NCBI GenBank assembly: GCA_026225945.1
Contig: JAMJFZ010000239.1
Coordinates: forward strand, 26,127,501 to 26,191,500
Length of the DNA: 64,000 bases
Direction: 5' to 3'
Source of the DNA: Cricetomys ansorgei
Taxonomy: Eukaryota; Chordata; Mammalia; Rodentia; Nesomyidae
Below the pieces are notes generated by a model. The model was not told the DNA's origin, ran no database searches, and saw only the letters and a list, made by a program, of their open reading frames with translations. The position numbers and the translations under genes are program-made. Shown in pieces: positions 50,403 through 60,169 of the stretch (position 1 is the first letter of the stretch; each line of letters opens with the position of its first letter).

Positions 50403-50532
50403 CTTTGTGTTTCGAGATAGGGTCTCTCTACATAGAACTCGTGGGACTAAGCTAGCCTCGAACTCATGGAGCTCCACCTACCTCTGCCTCACAAATACTG
50501 GGACTTAACAGCACATGACATCATGCCTGGCT
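50403..50532 (-). repeat. B1 SINE
   Basis: cgagatagggtctctctaca, tagcctcgaactcatggagc and a catgacatcatgcctggc end. Confidence 0.85.
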
Positions 50533-51042
50533 AATTTAAAATTTTTTAAATAAAAATTAAGATAAAGTGAAGGAAGCGTTGAGCCTTGCTTGGCAAGCTT
50601 TGGAGCCGTGACAGAGAAATCCTGTGTGCATAGCTGGGCTGCAGCATGCCCTGCTCTGAGTGGGTAGCTGACCGCCTCAGAGTAGGGGTGGCTTTCAGTG
50701 TTTCTCAACCCAACAGTGTCAGCACCCCCTGAGAACTTGTTTCAATTGGAAATTCTTTAAACACTCCCCACACGAACCTACTGGGTCCTAGCTGAGAGTG
50801 GACCCCACAAGCCTAAGGTCTTAGAATCCTTCAGATGCAGAGCATGGCTGTCTCAAAACTGCAGCTGCCTCAGGCAACTTCATAACACTCCTCCTCGCGT
50901 GTTTAAATGACATCCCCCACCTGCGTTATATTTTAAAAATTCCAGATAACTGTATGGTATCCAATTAAATTGAAACAACTAATCATTCTGATAGCTATGT
51001 GGCTTTATCCACTGTGGTTTTCCACTCTCAGAACGACACGGA

Positions 51043-51192
51043 GCTGGGCGTTGGCGTTGCATGTCTGTAATCCCAGCACTTGAGAGGTGGAGGCAGCTTA
51101 GCAACGTAAGAGATTGGAGGCTACTCTAGGTCACAAGAGACCATGTCTTGAAAGAAAGAAAGAAAGAAAGGGGGGGTGGGGGAGGAAAGAAG
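51043..51192 (+). repeat. B1 SINE with (GAAA)n/G-rich tail
   Basis: gctgggcgttggcgttgcat, ctgtaatcccagcacttgag, then GAAA repeats and GGGGG. Confidence 0.82.
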
Positions 51193-51519
51193 GAAAGAGA
51201 GAAGCCAGGGGGACCTACTGTGAACATTCTCTGCCTGTAGCTTTCTTAACTTTCATTTTAATTCTCAGAAGTGTCATTATTGAATCATCTGGAATATGAA
51301 TGAAGAATTTATGGATATTTCTGTGTATTGCCAAAATATTTCCCAGTGGTGCCAGGTATAGAACCACTGTAACTCACTGAAATATTTGTAATTCAAAAAA
51401 AAACTAAGCGGAGAGAGGAAAAATGCAGTCTCTTGACTTACAGACTTGACTCCTGTCTTCTCAATCATATTTATTTTTTCAATTTTAAATTTTTTAAATT
51501 TTTTATTACATTTTTTATG

Positions 51520-51670
51520 TGTTTGTACACATGTATGGACACACACTTGACACATCACACGTGGAGGTCAGAGGACATTCCTCTCTGTGGCCCTAAGGAT
51601 TGAACTTAGGTCTTCAGTGTCAGCAGGCTAAACCATCTAAGTTACCTGCTAAGCCATCTCTGGCTAAGTC
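51520..51670 (-). repeat. B3/B2-type SINE
   Basis: tgtacacatgtatggacaca, gtggaggtcagaggacattc and a cctgctaagccatctctggc end. Confidence 0.82.
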
Positions 51671-52120
51671 TTTAAGCATGTTCATAATACATGGTGGTAC
51701 AGTTACATCATTGTATCCATTTTCATAGAATCAACCCATAGATGTGAGATGGCTAATGGGCAAAAACATTGAGAATTTAAATGCATATCACTAAATTGCA
51801 CTTCTAAAATATCTATCGCTTAAGTGTACCCATTTCCAAATTTATTGTTCAAGTATTTATTTCCTAATTTGGTATTCAAGAATCACTTGCATATGTCCAA
51901 AAACAGGTATATGTGATTAAATTTCAGAAACTGACAGCAAAAAGCCTTGTCCTGTACCTCAAGTAAGTTGCTTATATGTCTATGAAAGGCTTATTTCTGG
52001 CTACCGCTTTGACCCTGTTAACGGACTGTCTGTTCCCTTAGCCCAGCTTTGGTAATGAGAGCTTAAGCCACTGTGGAAAATCATTCTTTTCATACAGCTT
52101 TCTCTGTTTCCTGCTAACAG

Positions 52121-52225
52121 GCCACACCCCCGGTGACTATTCCAGGATCTGCTAAGTTCACTCCCAACGGCAGCAGCTTCAGCATTTCCTGGCAGTCACC
52201 TCCGGTCACTTTCACGGGCATTCCG
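52121..52225 (+). CDS. Zfp704: Zfp704 coding exon, symmetric 105 nt
   Basis: Exactly 35 codons lie between a ctaacag acceptor and a strong gtaagt donor, with phase 0 at both ends. The peptide runs from [17 protein letters not shown] through [18 protein letters not shown]. It has no zinc ligands. The SISWQSPPV motif is a conserved block shared by this family in the linker between the finger and the C-terminus. Because the exon is symmetric, skipping it would keep the frame and the C-clamp. Confidence 0.95.
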
Positions 52226-52337
52226 GTAAGTGTGCAAGGCTTGGCAAGGTGAGCCGAGCCAAATGCATGTTTAGGAAACGAACTGTAGAAACAGACCTGG
52301 AAAGCGGAGTCGGTGCCCAGAAGCACTGCTACATTTT

Positions 52338-52465
52338 GACTTTTCTCAAGTAGCCCAGGTTAGCCTTGAACTCTCCATGTAGTTGAGGATGAGCCTTGAA
52401 CTGCTGATCTTCCACCTTCCCAAATGCTGGTATTACGGGTGTACACCATCATGTCTGGTTTCCAA
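52338..52465 (-). repeat. B1 SINE, diverged
   Basis: caggttagccttgaactctc, tcccaaatgctggtattacg and a caccatcatgtctggtt end. Confidence 0.8.
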
Positions 52466-52479
52466 AGGCACATGCTTTC

Positions 52480-52700
52480 TTTTTTTTTAAGATTTATTTA
52501 TTTGTAAAGTGTTGGGCTTGCTTGCATTTCTGCGCACCATATGCATGCAGTGCCTGTGGAGACCAGAAGAGGGCAGCAGAGCCCCTGAAACTAGTTACAG
52601 GGGGTTGTGAGCCATTATGTGGTGCTGAAAGTCAAACCCAGCTCTAGAAAACAAGCCAGTGCTCTTCATGGCTTAGCTGTCTCAGCCTCTCCAATCTCAG
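52480..52700 (-). repeat. B2 SINE
   Basis: T-rich start, aagatttatttatttgtaaa, gagaccagaagagggcagca and a tggcttagctgtctcagcct end. Confidence 0.88.
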
Positions 52701-53901
52701 GTATGTATTTCTTAAGTGACACTTGTAGACTCATCAGCAAGGTCTCTTACGATTCAGATGGGCACAGCTTCTCTGGGAAAAGATGTTTTGACTGATATTC
52801 TGGCACACTAGAAGAGACTGTCAGCTGTTGATGCTGGGAATGTGTTTTATGTTGGTGCTGTAGTCGTATCTACAGAAGACTGCATAATTAGCAGCTTGAT
52901 TCACACCTCTTACAGAAAAGCTGGTGTTTATCATTACAAATTACTTCATAAATTTTGTTAGTTTGACATATTGTCTTGTAGGTAGTAGATTTGAAGATCC
53001 CAAAATTAAATAAATTAAAATCACTTGTTTTCTTTCAACACCTGAGCAATCCTTGTTTGATAAATAAGTTGAAAATAAATAAATGCACCATATTTAGATG
53101 AGATACTGTAGCAGTATGCTACAATATTTTACCTCGATTTAGGGAAAGAAAAAGAAAGGATAGAAAGAAATTTTCACTGCTTTTGCAAGCGGCCTTGATG
53201 TAGAATAAAAGAAAGGTAGAAATCTTCACAGCCTCTTTTACGATGTCCTAAGCTTGGAGAGGACTAGCTGACAGTGAGTCAGACTAGCATCTCAGCTCAA
53301 GGTCTGTAAACTCAATTTCTCCAACCTTTGTTCTTTTAGGAATTAACACACTAAGGGCAACAACCCAACCAACACTCACCCACCAACACCAACTCTCGGG
53401 GCTTCAGACATTTTATACCCTAAGCCAAAAGTTCCCATAAACCCATGTAGCACACAATCCCAAAAACAAGCTACACATGCCAGAACGACTTCACCTAACG
53501 AAATTATAGCCACCTGCATCAAGCATTCCAAATTCAACTCATAAACAACTACACCACAGTGGAGGGGGGGGGGGGTTACAAACCTAATCCAAACGCCATT
53601 TTGCATTTTTAAAGAAACCAAAATAACAAAAACTTCTTCCAAGTGTCCCACTGCAGGATACAAATTAACTCAATGTATTAAATGATTTTGATAAATCACC
53701 GTAAACTAACTTGGCTCCTAGCAATTCATTTTAAAATATACTTGGTCTTACGTAGTTTTTCGCAGAATCCTAAGAGACCTACCTGCACAGTAGCCATGCT
53801 CAGAGCCTGTGACTCCTAATAGCTTTAAAGCTAGGCTCACAACAGCAGATGATCACCTCATTTTTCTCCTCCCTACCTTGTCTCTCCCACACTTACACAG
53901 A

Positions 53902-53943
<42 letters not shown>
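53902..53943. repeat. (CA)n microsatellite
   Basis: About 20 AC units. Confidence 0.95.
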
Positions 53944-53947
<4 letters not shown>

Positions 53948-54364
53948 CAACTCCTTGGCAAGCCCTGGCAAGTTTCAGTGGTTTCCAGCAAATCTAAAAG
54001 CCTCCCGTGAAGTTTATAAAGATGAGTAACTGGGTAAATTATGTTGTGCTCTACCCATGCATATTTATCAGCCATAAAGGAATAGCTGACAGTAAAAAGC
54101 CTCCCGCTGGCAGCACTTGGGGAATGGTGGCTTCCAGAAAATACTCCTGGGTTGTGGTTTTTAAACACTGTCGTACATATGGAATAATTACAAAAGCCAC
54201 TGAACAATGGTGGCCCCTGGCCACTCTCAGGGAATGACCCTGGGCGTTCTTGTGTTAGTTTTGCTTGTGGCACAAACAGTGATCTGCCCGTGTGGCCATC
54301 AGGTATGAACCATTTCCCCAGAGACTTTTCCCCTGATAGACATAAAAAGGCTGCGAGTGGCTCG

Positions 54365-54605
54365 CCATTTGGCACTACCCATCTGTGATGGTTAGTGTTG
54401 TCAATCTAGACAATATAAATGGAGAGGGAACTGGACAAGAGTGTGCATTCATCACTCCCTGCTTCCTGACCGTGGACACAGTGCGGCCAGCTGCTTCAAG
54501 CTCCCACTGCCTTGACTTCCCCATTGTGATAAATTGTACCCTGGAACTGTGAGCCGGAGTATTGTATCACAGCACCAGAGAAAGGCTAAGATGCCTCCTC
54601 TGATG
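54365..54605 (+). mobile_element. MaLR/ERVL-like LTR
   Basis: Begins tgtgatggttagtgttgtca and has ctgcttcaagctcccactgc and ctggaactgtgagccggagt, blocks of rodent MaLR-type LTRs. No coding part. Confidence 0.5.
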
Positions 54606-54611
54606 GCCTGG

Positions 54612-54895
54612 TGAACCAGCTACTTTCTGTGCTGGGACCAAATACCCGACAAAAGTAACTTAGAGAAGGAAGGGTTGGTCTGGGCTCACAGTTCCATCAC
54701 AGAAGGGAAGGCGTGGGAGTGGGTGTGTCGGGTGACTGGCCAGAGGATGGCTCTGTCCACACTCAGGGTATAGGTCTTCCCTCCTCCCCAAAACCTATCT
54801 GGAAAGCCTTCCTGGAAATGCTGAGAGGTGTGTATTCTAGGTGATCCTAAATCCCGTCAAGCTGACAATGAAGATTAGCTACCATTACAGCTAGA
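54612..54895 (+). repeat. Rodent interspersed repeat fragment
   Basis: gctactttctgtgctgggac, gggctcacagttccatcaca, atcccgtcaagctgacaatg, similar to the copies at 40783 and 48127. Confidence 0.55.
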
Positions 54896-55084
54896 GTGAA
54901 AGCTACAGATCCAATTCCAGCTACAGGCTGACAGTGGAATAGTGTCTCAGTTCCTGCCTTTCACATAGAATTTCCAAGCACACCAGCCATTCTGCTCCTC
55001 CGGTATAAAAACAAGGACAGAGTCTGAGATGCCTCACAACACTGTTGTGACCAGTCAGATTCAATTGTTCCTTCCACTGTCTTT

Positions 55085-55280
55085 TGTTTGGTACTGAGAG
55101 TTGAACATGAGGCCTCCGTACTGGGGGGATGCTCTGCTGCGAAGCTATGTCCCTCTATCCTCTTGTTATTTTGATATATAATCTCACTGAGTTGTTCAGG
55201 TGGGGCTTAAACTCACACTGCAGCCCTGGCCCGTCTTGATTTGCTACCCTGCCTCAGGCTCCACCATGCCTCACTTCTGC
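55085..55280 (-). repeat. ID/B1-like remnants, antisense
   Basis: gagttgaacatgaggcctcc then gcttaaactcacactgcagc and a ctccaccatgcctca end. Strongly diverged. Confidence 0.45.
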
Positions 55281-55599
55281 TGTGCTTTCTTAGTTAAGCC
55301 ATCTTGGAGACATCATTCTGGTTTGTAACCAGCTGCCCGTCCTCCCCAGTTCCTGAATGTCCTGTAGGGTGTCAGCCAGGATGTCTTGTGTTGTTCGTTC
55401 TCTAACAAGGGAATCTTAGAACTCTTCCGTGGACACTATAGCTATCTCTACCCTCAGTCTCAATACCCCCCCACCTTTTTTACATAATATTTCATTTCTG
55501 TTTTGATTATCAGGAACATTCTAGCAGTGAGATTGCACAGAAAATGGATACAGGGTCTGGGTTAACTGGAAATTCTACCTCCTGTGGCTGTTTCTCATT

Positions 55600-55785
55600 T
55601 AGTTAAACTGGCCGGCTGCTCGGTGAGCTCCAGGGACCTGCCTGGCTCCCACCTCTAGCACCAGGGTTACAGATGCACTGCGTGTCACTGTGTCCGCTTT
55701 ACACGGGCTTCGGGTTCCACACTTATATCCTCGTGATTATGTATCAGACACTTGACCAACTGAGCCTTCTTCCAGCCTCTGTCTC
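55600..55785 (-). repeat. B4 SINE, diverged
   Basis: gctccagggacctgcctggc, accagggttacagatgcact and ttgaccaactgagccttctt. Confidence 0.6.
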
Positions 55786-56867
55786 CCGTTTCTGATTTAT
55801 TCTTAGACCTCAGAATTTCCAGTCTCTCTGGCTTGTGATCTGCCTCGGCCGAGACTTAGATAAACACTTCCGCAGTCAAGCTTGCCATTCCTATTTTAAG
55901 GTTGGGAGTATATTTTTAAAAGCTTTGTTTGAGTCTAGGAAGACAAGAATGCAAGCACTAAGAATATTCCGTATGCTCCTGAACTCCCTATCAGTGCTTT
56001 CAGAGAAAAGGAAGTCGGACGCCTGCTGTCCTGTCTCCAGGTGAACTAACTTTCTCAACAGTCCATCCCACACAGCTGCAGGACTGGTGTGTCCGGTGAC
56101 TTTATGCGATCCAGTGTGCTAGCCCTAAGCCCTAGAAAACGGGGAGCCAGGCAGAATCTAAGAACAGGAAGGTCCTCGCTCTGAAATGTATCATAGCTTC
56201 ACATAGCAACTCTCAAAGTTTTAAATTCTAAAGAGCATTAAGGATGTCCAAAAATTCCAAACAGCAATTTCTATTTTATAAAAATCCTCTTCCATCTTTG
56301 TGCTCCCAAACGAGTGCCCGGAGGTTGTCATTCTGGGTTAAAGGTGCCTTTTGTCTTTGAGATCTGGTGTTGAAGAGAAGCCTTGGGACACTTCGCAGAG
56401 AAAGCCCCTTCTGGACAGAACCCAGGTCTACAGTCTTCTGCTTATTCACTTTGTGCTGGATTTCGTGAGTCCCAGCTTCAGAGCCCTTCCCCAAGTATGG
56501 CTCTGAAGATCACATCTGCAGACGCTACTGCTCTCCCACACAGGCTTTTCTAGCCCACGGCTGGGAAGTGAGCAGGAGGAACAGGCCATGCTTAATAACA
56601 GCTTTCCTTAACTTGGCTTGTCCTGGTGACTTGCCTCTACTGACTCTTGTACATCAATGCCTTTCTCTGTCGTTTTGACTGACAGCTAAGAGCTCTCGTC
56701 CCCTTCATGTGTCATCCCAAGCGACTACAACAAAATTGCAGAGACTGGGCAGTGTGAGCGGCAGGCAGTTTATTTCCTGGGAGCTACAACTCCAGCATCA
56801 GGGCTTCCACTGTTTACATCTGCTGAGGGCTCTCCAAGTTTGTAGAGCTGGGTCTTCACCTTCTTCC

Positions 56868-57028
56868 TTTTTTTTTTTTTTTTTTGAGACAAGGTTTCTC
56901 TGTTGGAACCCTGGCTGTCCTGGAACTTACTCTGTAGAGGCTGGCCTCAAACTCACAGAGATCCATCTGCCTTTGTTTCCCCAATGCTGGGATTAAAGGT
57001 GTGTGCCACCACCACTACCACCACTCAG
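56868..57028 (-). repeat. B1 SINE
   Basis: A long T run, gagacaaggtttctctgttg, ccctggctgtcctggaactt and a gggattaaaggtgtgtgcca end. Confidence 0.92.
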
Positions 57029-57261
57029 CTTACCTGGCTTTTTTTTTGTGTGTACAGTCCATAGTGAGAGAGAAGGACGTGGAAGTGGAGTCAGAGAGAC
57101 AGTACACGTGCACACCAACCCTCTGTTGTCTGTGTGTATGTGTTAGATCAGGCCCCTACCCTTATGACCTCATCTAACCTTAATTCCTTGAAGGGCTGAT
57201 CTTCCAATACAGGCAGACTGATGAATGATTTAGAATTTCAACATAAAATTTTAGAGGAAGA

Positions 57262-57455
57262 GGGGAGGCCAGGCATGCTGGAGATTTTTGTGTGTGTGTG
57301 TATACATGTGTACGTGTACACACACACATGATTATAGTCCCAGCCCTTAAGAGGCAAAGATCAAGAGTTCAAGGCCAACCTCAATCACATAGTAAATTTG
57401 AAGACAGCCTGAGCTATATGAGACCTTGTCTCAAAAAAAAAAAAAAAAAGGTAAG
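57262..57455 (+). repeat. B1 SINE interrupted by (TG/CA) repeat
   Basis: ggccaggcatgctggagatt, then TGTG and CACA runs, then cagcccttaagaggcaaaga and gagaccttgtctcaaaaaaa. Confidence 0.75.
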
Positions 57456-57486
57456 AGGCTCGCACTTCATTTTGACGTGGTGTTTT

Positions 57487-57790
57487 AGTTAGGACCCCAA
57501 GTGAAATGCCCCCACGGGCCCCTGTGTTAGATCACTCGGTCCCCAGGTTGTGATGCTGTTGTTGTGAAACCTTTAGGATGGAAGGCCTAGCAAGAGGAAG
57601 TGGGTGGCTTTGGGTGGGTATTACTATGTCTGTTTCCAGCCTGGCCTGCTTTGCAAACTCTGAAAATGTGCATAGGCTGTGCCCAAGCTCCCACCATGCC
57701 CTCTCTCAGCCTAGTCGGTAGCATTCCCTGAACTGTAAGCCAAGATAAACATCTCCTGTGTGCCATTTCTGTCCCAATTGCAAGAAAAAG
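57487..57790 (+). mobile_element. MaLR-like LTR or related repeat
   Basis: ctgtaagccaagataaacat follows a long region with tttccagcctggcctgcttt, resembling the 3' end of such LTRs. The 5' end is unclear. Confidence 0.4.
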
Positions 57791-58446
57791 AAAACTAGTA
57801 GAGATGCTTGGGTCTTATTTTTATTGCCTACGAAGAAGATTTAAAATGCTACTGAAAGATTATTCCAGCGAAAAATCTTTTCTGGTCCATATTAAAGAGA
57901 GAAAATCACAAAGAAATTTCACTAAAACATACACAGAAGAGCATCACAGATCCCTGTTCTTCCTCTCATGTGAGGCACACTTCAAATCCCTGGCTCTAGC
58001 ATTGGTGAACTCTGACCTCAAGCCAGCCACGTGGCCTTTCTAAAGCAATCTCCTCCGTTCCAAATCAACCCTGTTTGCTCAGCACAATGCCTGGCACGAG
58101 GCTAACATTATGGGATACTTATTATTACTGCTGTCATTACTGGGAAACAGCAAAGTCAAATCTTCCTGTTTAAAAGTACTCCCTATAACGCAAGTATCCG
58201 CACCACCTGGGAGAGATCGGCCATGATTTCAAAAACTATACAGTTCCTTAAGCTCACTGGAAGTCATACCTACTCAGTAAACATGCTATAGTCACATAGC
58301 CTAATAATTGTATTTGTTTATAAATAATAGCACATAGTACTATCCACAGTAGTACAAAGTATATTTTATACTTGGTAAAATATACATCAAGGTAGAATTT
58401 TGAAAAAGTTTGAGCTACAAAGCAAATATTCAAATGTAGGGACCAG

Positions 58447-58575
58447 AGCTGGTGAGATGGCTTAGTGGGTAAACCACTTACTGCATAAGCATAACAGACT
58501 TGACTTCTACCCGGGACCCACATAAAGATGGTACCAGAGGGTGGGCTATTGGCTGCACTAGACCTCACCATGTTG
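58447..58575 (+). repeat. B3/B2-type SINE
   Basis: gagctggtgagatggcttag, gtgggtaaaccacttactgc and cccgggacccacataaagat. Confidence 0.78.
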
Positions 58576-59009
58576 TTTTGAGGGTGGGATTATGGAACTA
58601 TTAGGAACTTGGGGCTGGAAAAGCCTATTGTGTGCTCAGAACCAAATGGGCTTTTCTGTAGGAGTTTGGGAGGTAAGGGAGAGATGCTGCCAGCAGGAGC
58701 ACCCCCACTCTCCCCAACTGGGGTCTAAGGCAGCTTAGGTGATAGCACACATTAATGAACAGAATCCTTCCTCTTCGCTGGTCAGCTTAGCTATCTCATA
58801 CCCAGCTGCAAATCATTTTTATTTTCCACCCCAAAGGTCCTAACCTTACCTGTTTAACCTTAACATTCATTTTAACTCGTGCAGTAGAGAACAAAATATT
58901 TCTTCTCCGTGTTTTATGCTCAAGGACCACTGCACACCCCACAAAGGCCGAGTGGCTCTGTGGGAAGGTGAGTGTGCTCCTTCAACCTGATTGTCCTTGT
59001 GTTTACCAG

Positions 59010-59107
59010 GTGTCTCCAACACATCATCACGCCGTGGGCTCAGGAGAGCAGAGACAGCATGCCCACACGGTCCTGTCGTCCCCGCCCAGAGGGACAGTCA
59101 GCCTAAG
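59010..59107 (+). CDS. Zfp704: Zfp704 penultimate coding exon, His/Ser-rich
   Basis: This 98-nt exon has phase 0 at its start and ends after two bases of an Arg codon at a gtatga donor. It encodes [20 protein letters not shown] followed by [12 protein letters not shown]. The three consecutive histidines and the SSPPRGTV block fit the ZNF704 C-terminal linker. There is no separate domain. It leads directly into the C-clamp exon, and the spliced frame is continuous. Confidence 0.94.
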
Positions 59108-59639
59108 GTATGATTGCTTGGAGCTGCATACTTCACCTCAAAGGAATTTCCTAGAAAAATAGCAAAACAAGAACCAAAATATGACCTTTTGTGAAATTTC
59201 TCCCCAATCCGCGAACCATACTTTCTTTCATTCCTAGTGTTTCCCGTCCAGGAGCTAGGAAAGGGCACTTCACAGTTTGTAGGATAGGTAGCGGTCATCA
59301 CTCCTGCATTATCTCATGTGTGACGTGAACAACAAGTTAGTTTCCATCTCCCAGGGAGCCTCCAGCCGGAATTCTGAACATTGGAAAGGAAAGGAACACT
59401 GAGAATTTGCGAGAGCAACGTTGTTCTCTGCTGTTCCGTGCTTTGATTTATTTGTGTTGTTGTCTGTTTGTTTTGCCGGAGGTAGGGCATTGTGGGGGCA
59501 GACAGTGGGTGGATGTGTGCCTGCTGCTGCATGTGAGTATGGATGCATGTCCTGGTGCGCATGCGGAAGTCAGGACACAGCTCAGGTGTTGATCTTCACC
59601 CTCCACCTTACTTGGACTGGATCTCTCGTTCAGCCACTA

Positions 59640-59684
59640 ATATATATATACATGTGTATATGTATATATATATATATATATGTA
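59640..59684. repeat. (TA)n microsatellite with TGTG interruption
   Basis: ATATAT runs either side of a catgtgtatatg centre. Confidence 0.9.
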
Positions 59685-60030
59685 AAAGCGGGCCCAAGAG
59701 CTTGCAGGGATCTTCCTGTCTGTGCCTCCCACTTACTGTAAGTGCTGGGATAACAGACATACTATCATGTCCCGCTCTGTGTAGTTTCTGGGACTCCAAG
59801 CTTAGTCCTCATGCTTAAAGAGCAAGTGCTTGCCCCAGATCCACCTCCCCATTCCCTCTCTTGTGTTTACTTCCTTAATCTCATCAAAATGATCCAATGC
59901 ACATTTCCATGAATGAAGCATAGAAACAGCTTAAGTGTCGTGACCCGGGAAACCCCGCCTACGGAGCTCCTACTCCATTCTGGATGGGTTTGTGCTTTTT
60001 GTTTTTGTTTCTCCCCTTGTTCTTCTGAAC

Positions 60031-60052
60031 ATGTCTGTCTGTCTGTCTGTCT
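60031..60052 (+). repeat. Zfp704: (TGTC)n tract at last 3' splice site
   Basis: Five tandem TGTC units end right before ttacag. They form the polypyrimidine region used by the terminal coding exon. Confidence 0.85.
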
Positions 60053-60057
60053 TACAG

Positions 60058-60169
60058 GAAGCCCAGGGGAGAAGGCAAGAAGTGCCGCAAGGTTTATGGG
60101 ATGGAGAACCGGGACATGTGGTGCACTGCCTGCCGCTGGAAGAAGGCCTGCCAGCGGTTCATCGACTGA
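60058..60169 (+). CDS. Zfp704: Zfp704 terminal coding exon: C-clamp-like motif and stop
   Basis: After the ttacag acceptor, one base completes an Arg codon, then 36 codons lead to TGA at 60167-60169. The peptide is [20 protein letters not shown] followed by [16 protein letters not shown]. Four cysteines (codons at 60083, 60122, 60131 and 60149) are spaced C-X12-C-X2-C-X5-C among many basic residues. This is the C-clamp-like DNA-binding motif known from ZNF395/SLC2A4RG-type proteins and related to that of some TCF/LEF isoforms. Paired with the single C2H2 finger it should give bipartite GC-rich DNA recognition; this is family knowledge, not visible directly. All four cysteines are intact. Confidence 0.96.

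Larger units (their letters stand above)
49555..52120 (+). other. Zfp704: Zfp704 intron, 2.6 kb
   Basis: Runs from gtgact to ctaacag. It is almost filled by SINEs: B1, ID, a B1 with an internal duplication, B3, antisense B1, another B1 with a GAAA tail, and antisense B3. A candidate polyadenylation signal lies 65 bases in. Confidence 0.85.
52226..59009 (+). other. Zfp704: Zfp704 intron, 6.8 kb
   Basis: Runs from gtaagt to accag. It contains antisense B1 and B2 near its 5' end, an A+C-rich stretch at 53330-53660, a (CA)n run, MaLR-like LTRs at 54365 and 57487, and several SINEs. No further exon is seen. Confidence 0.85.
59108..60057 (+). other. Zfp704: Zfp704 last intron, 0.95 kb
   Basis: Runs from gtatga to cttacag. 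It holds a (TA)n run at 59640-59684, a short antisense B1-like remnant (about 59687-59780), and a (TGTC)n tract that forms the polypyrimidine region of the last acceptor. Confidence 0.85.

Noticed and set aside
53340..53660. A+C-rich stretch considered as a nuclear copy of mitochondrial DNA.
   Set aside because: I could not match it to any mitochondrial gene I know; left as unknown.
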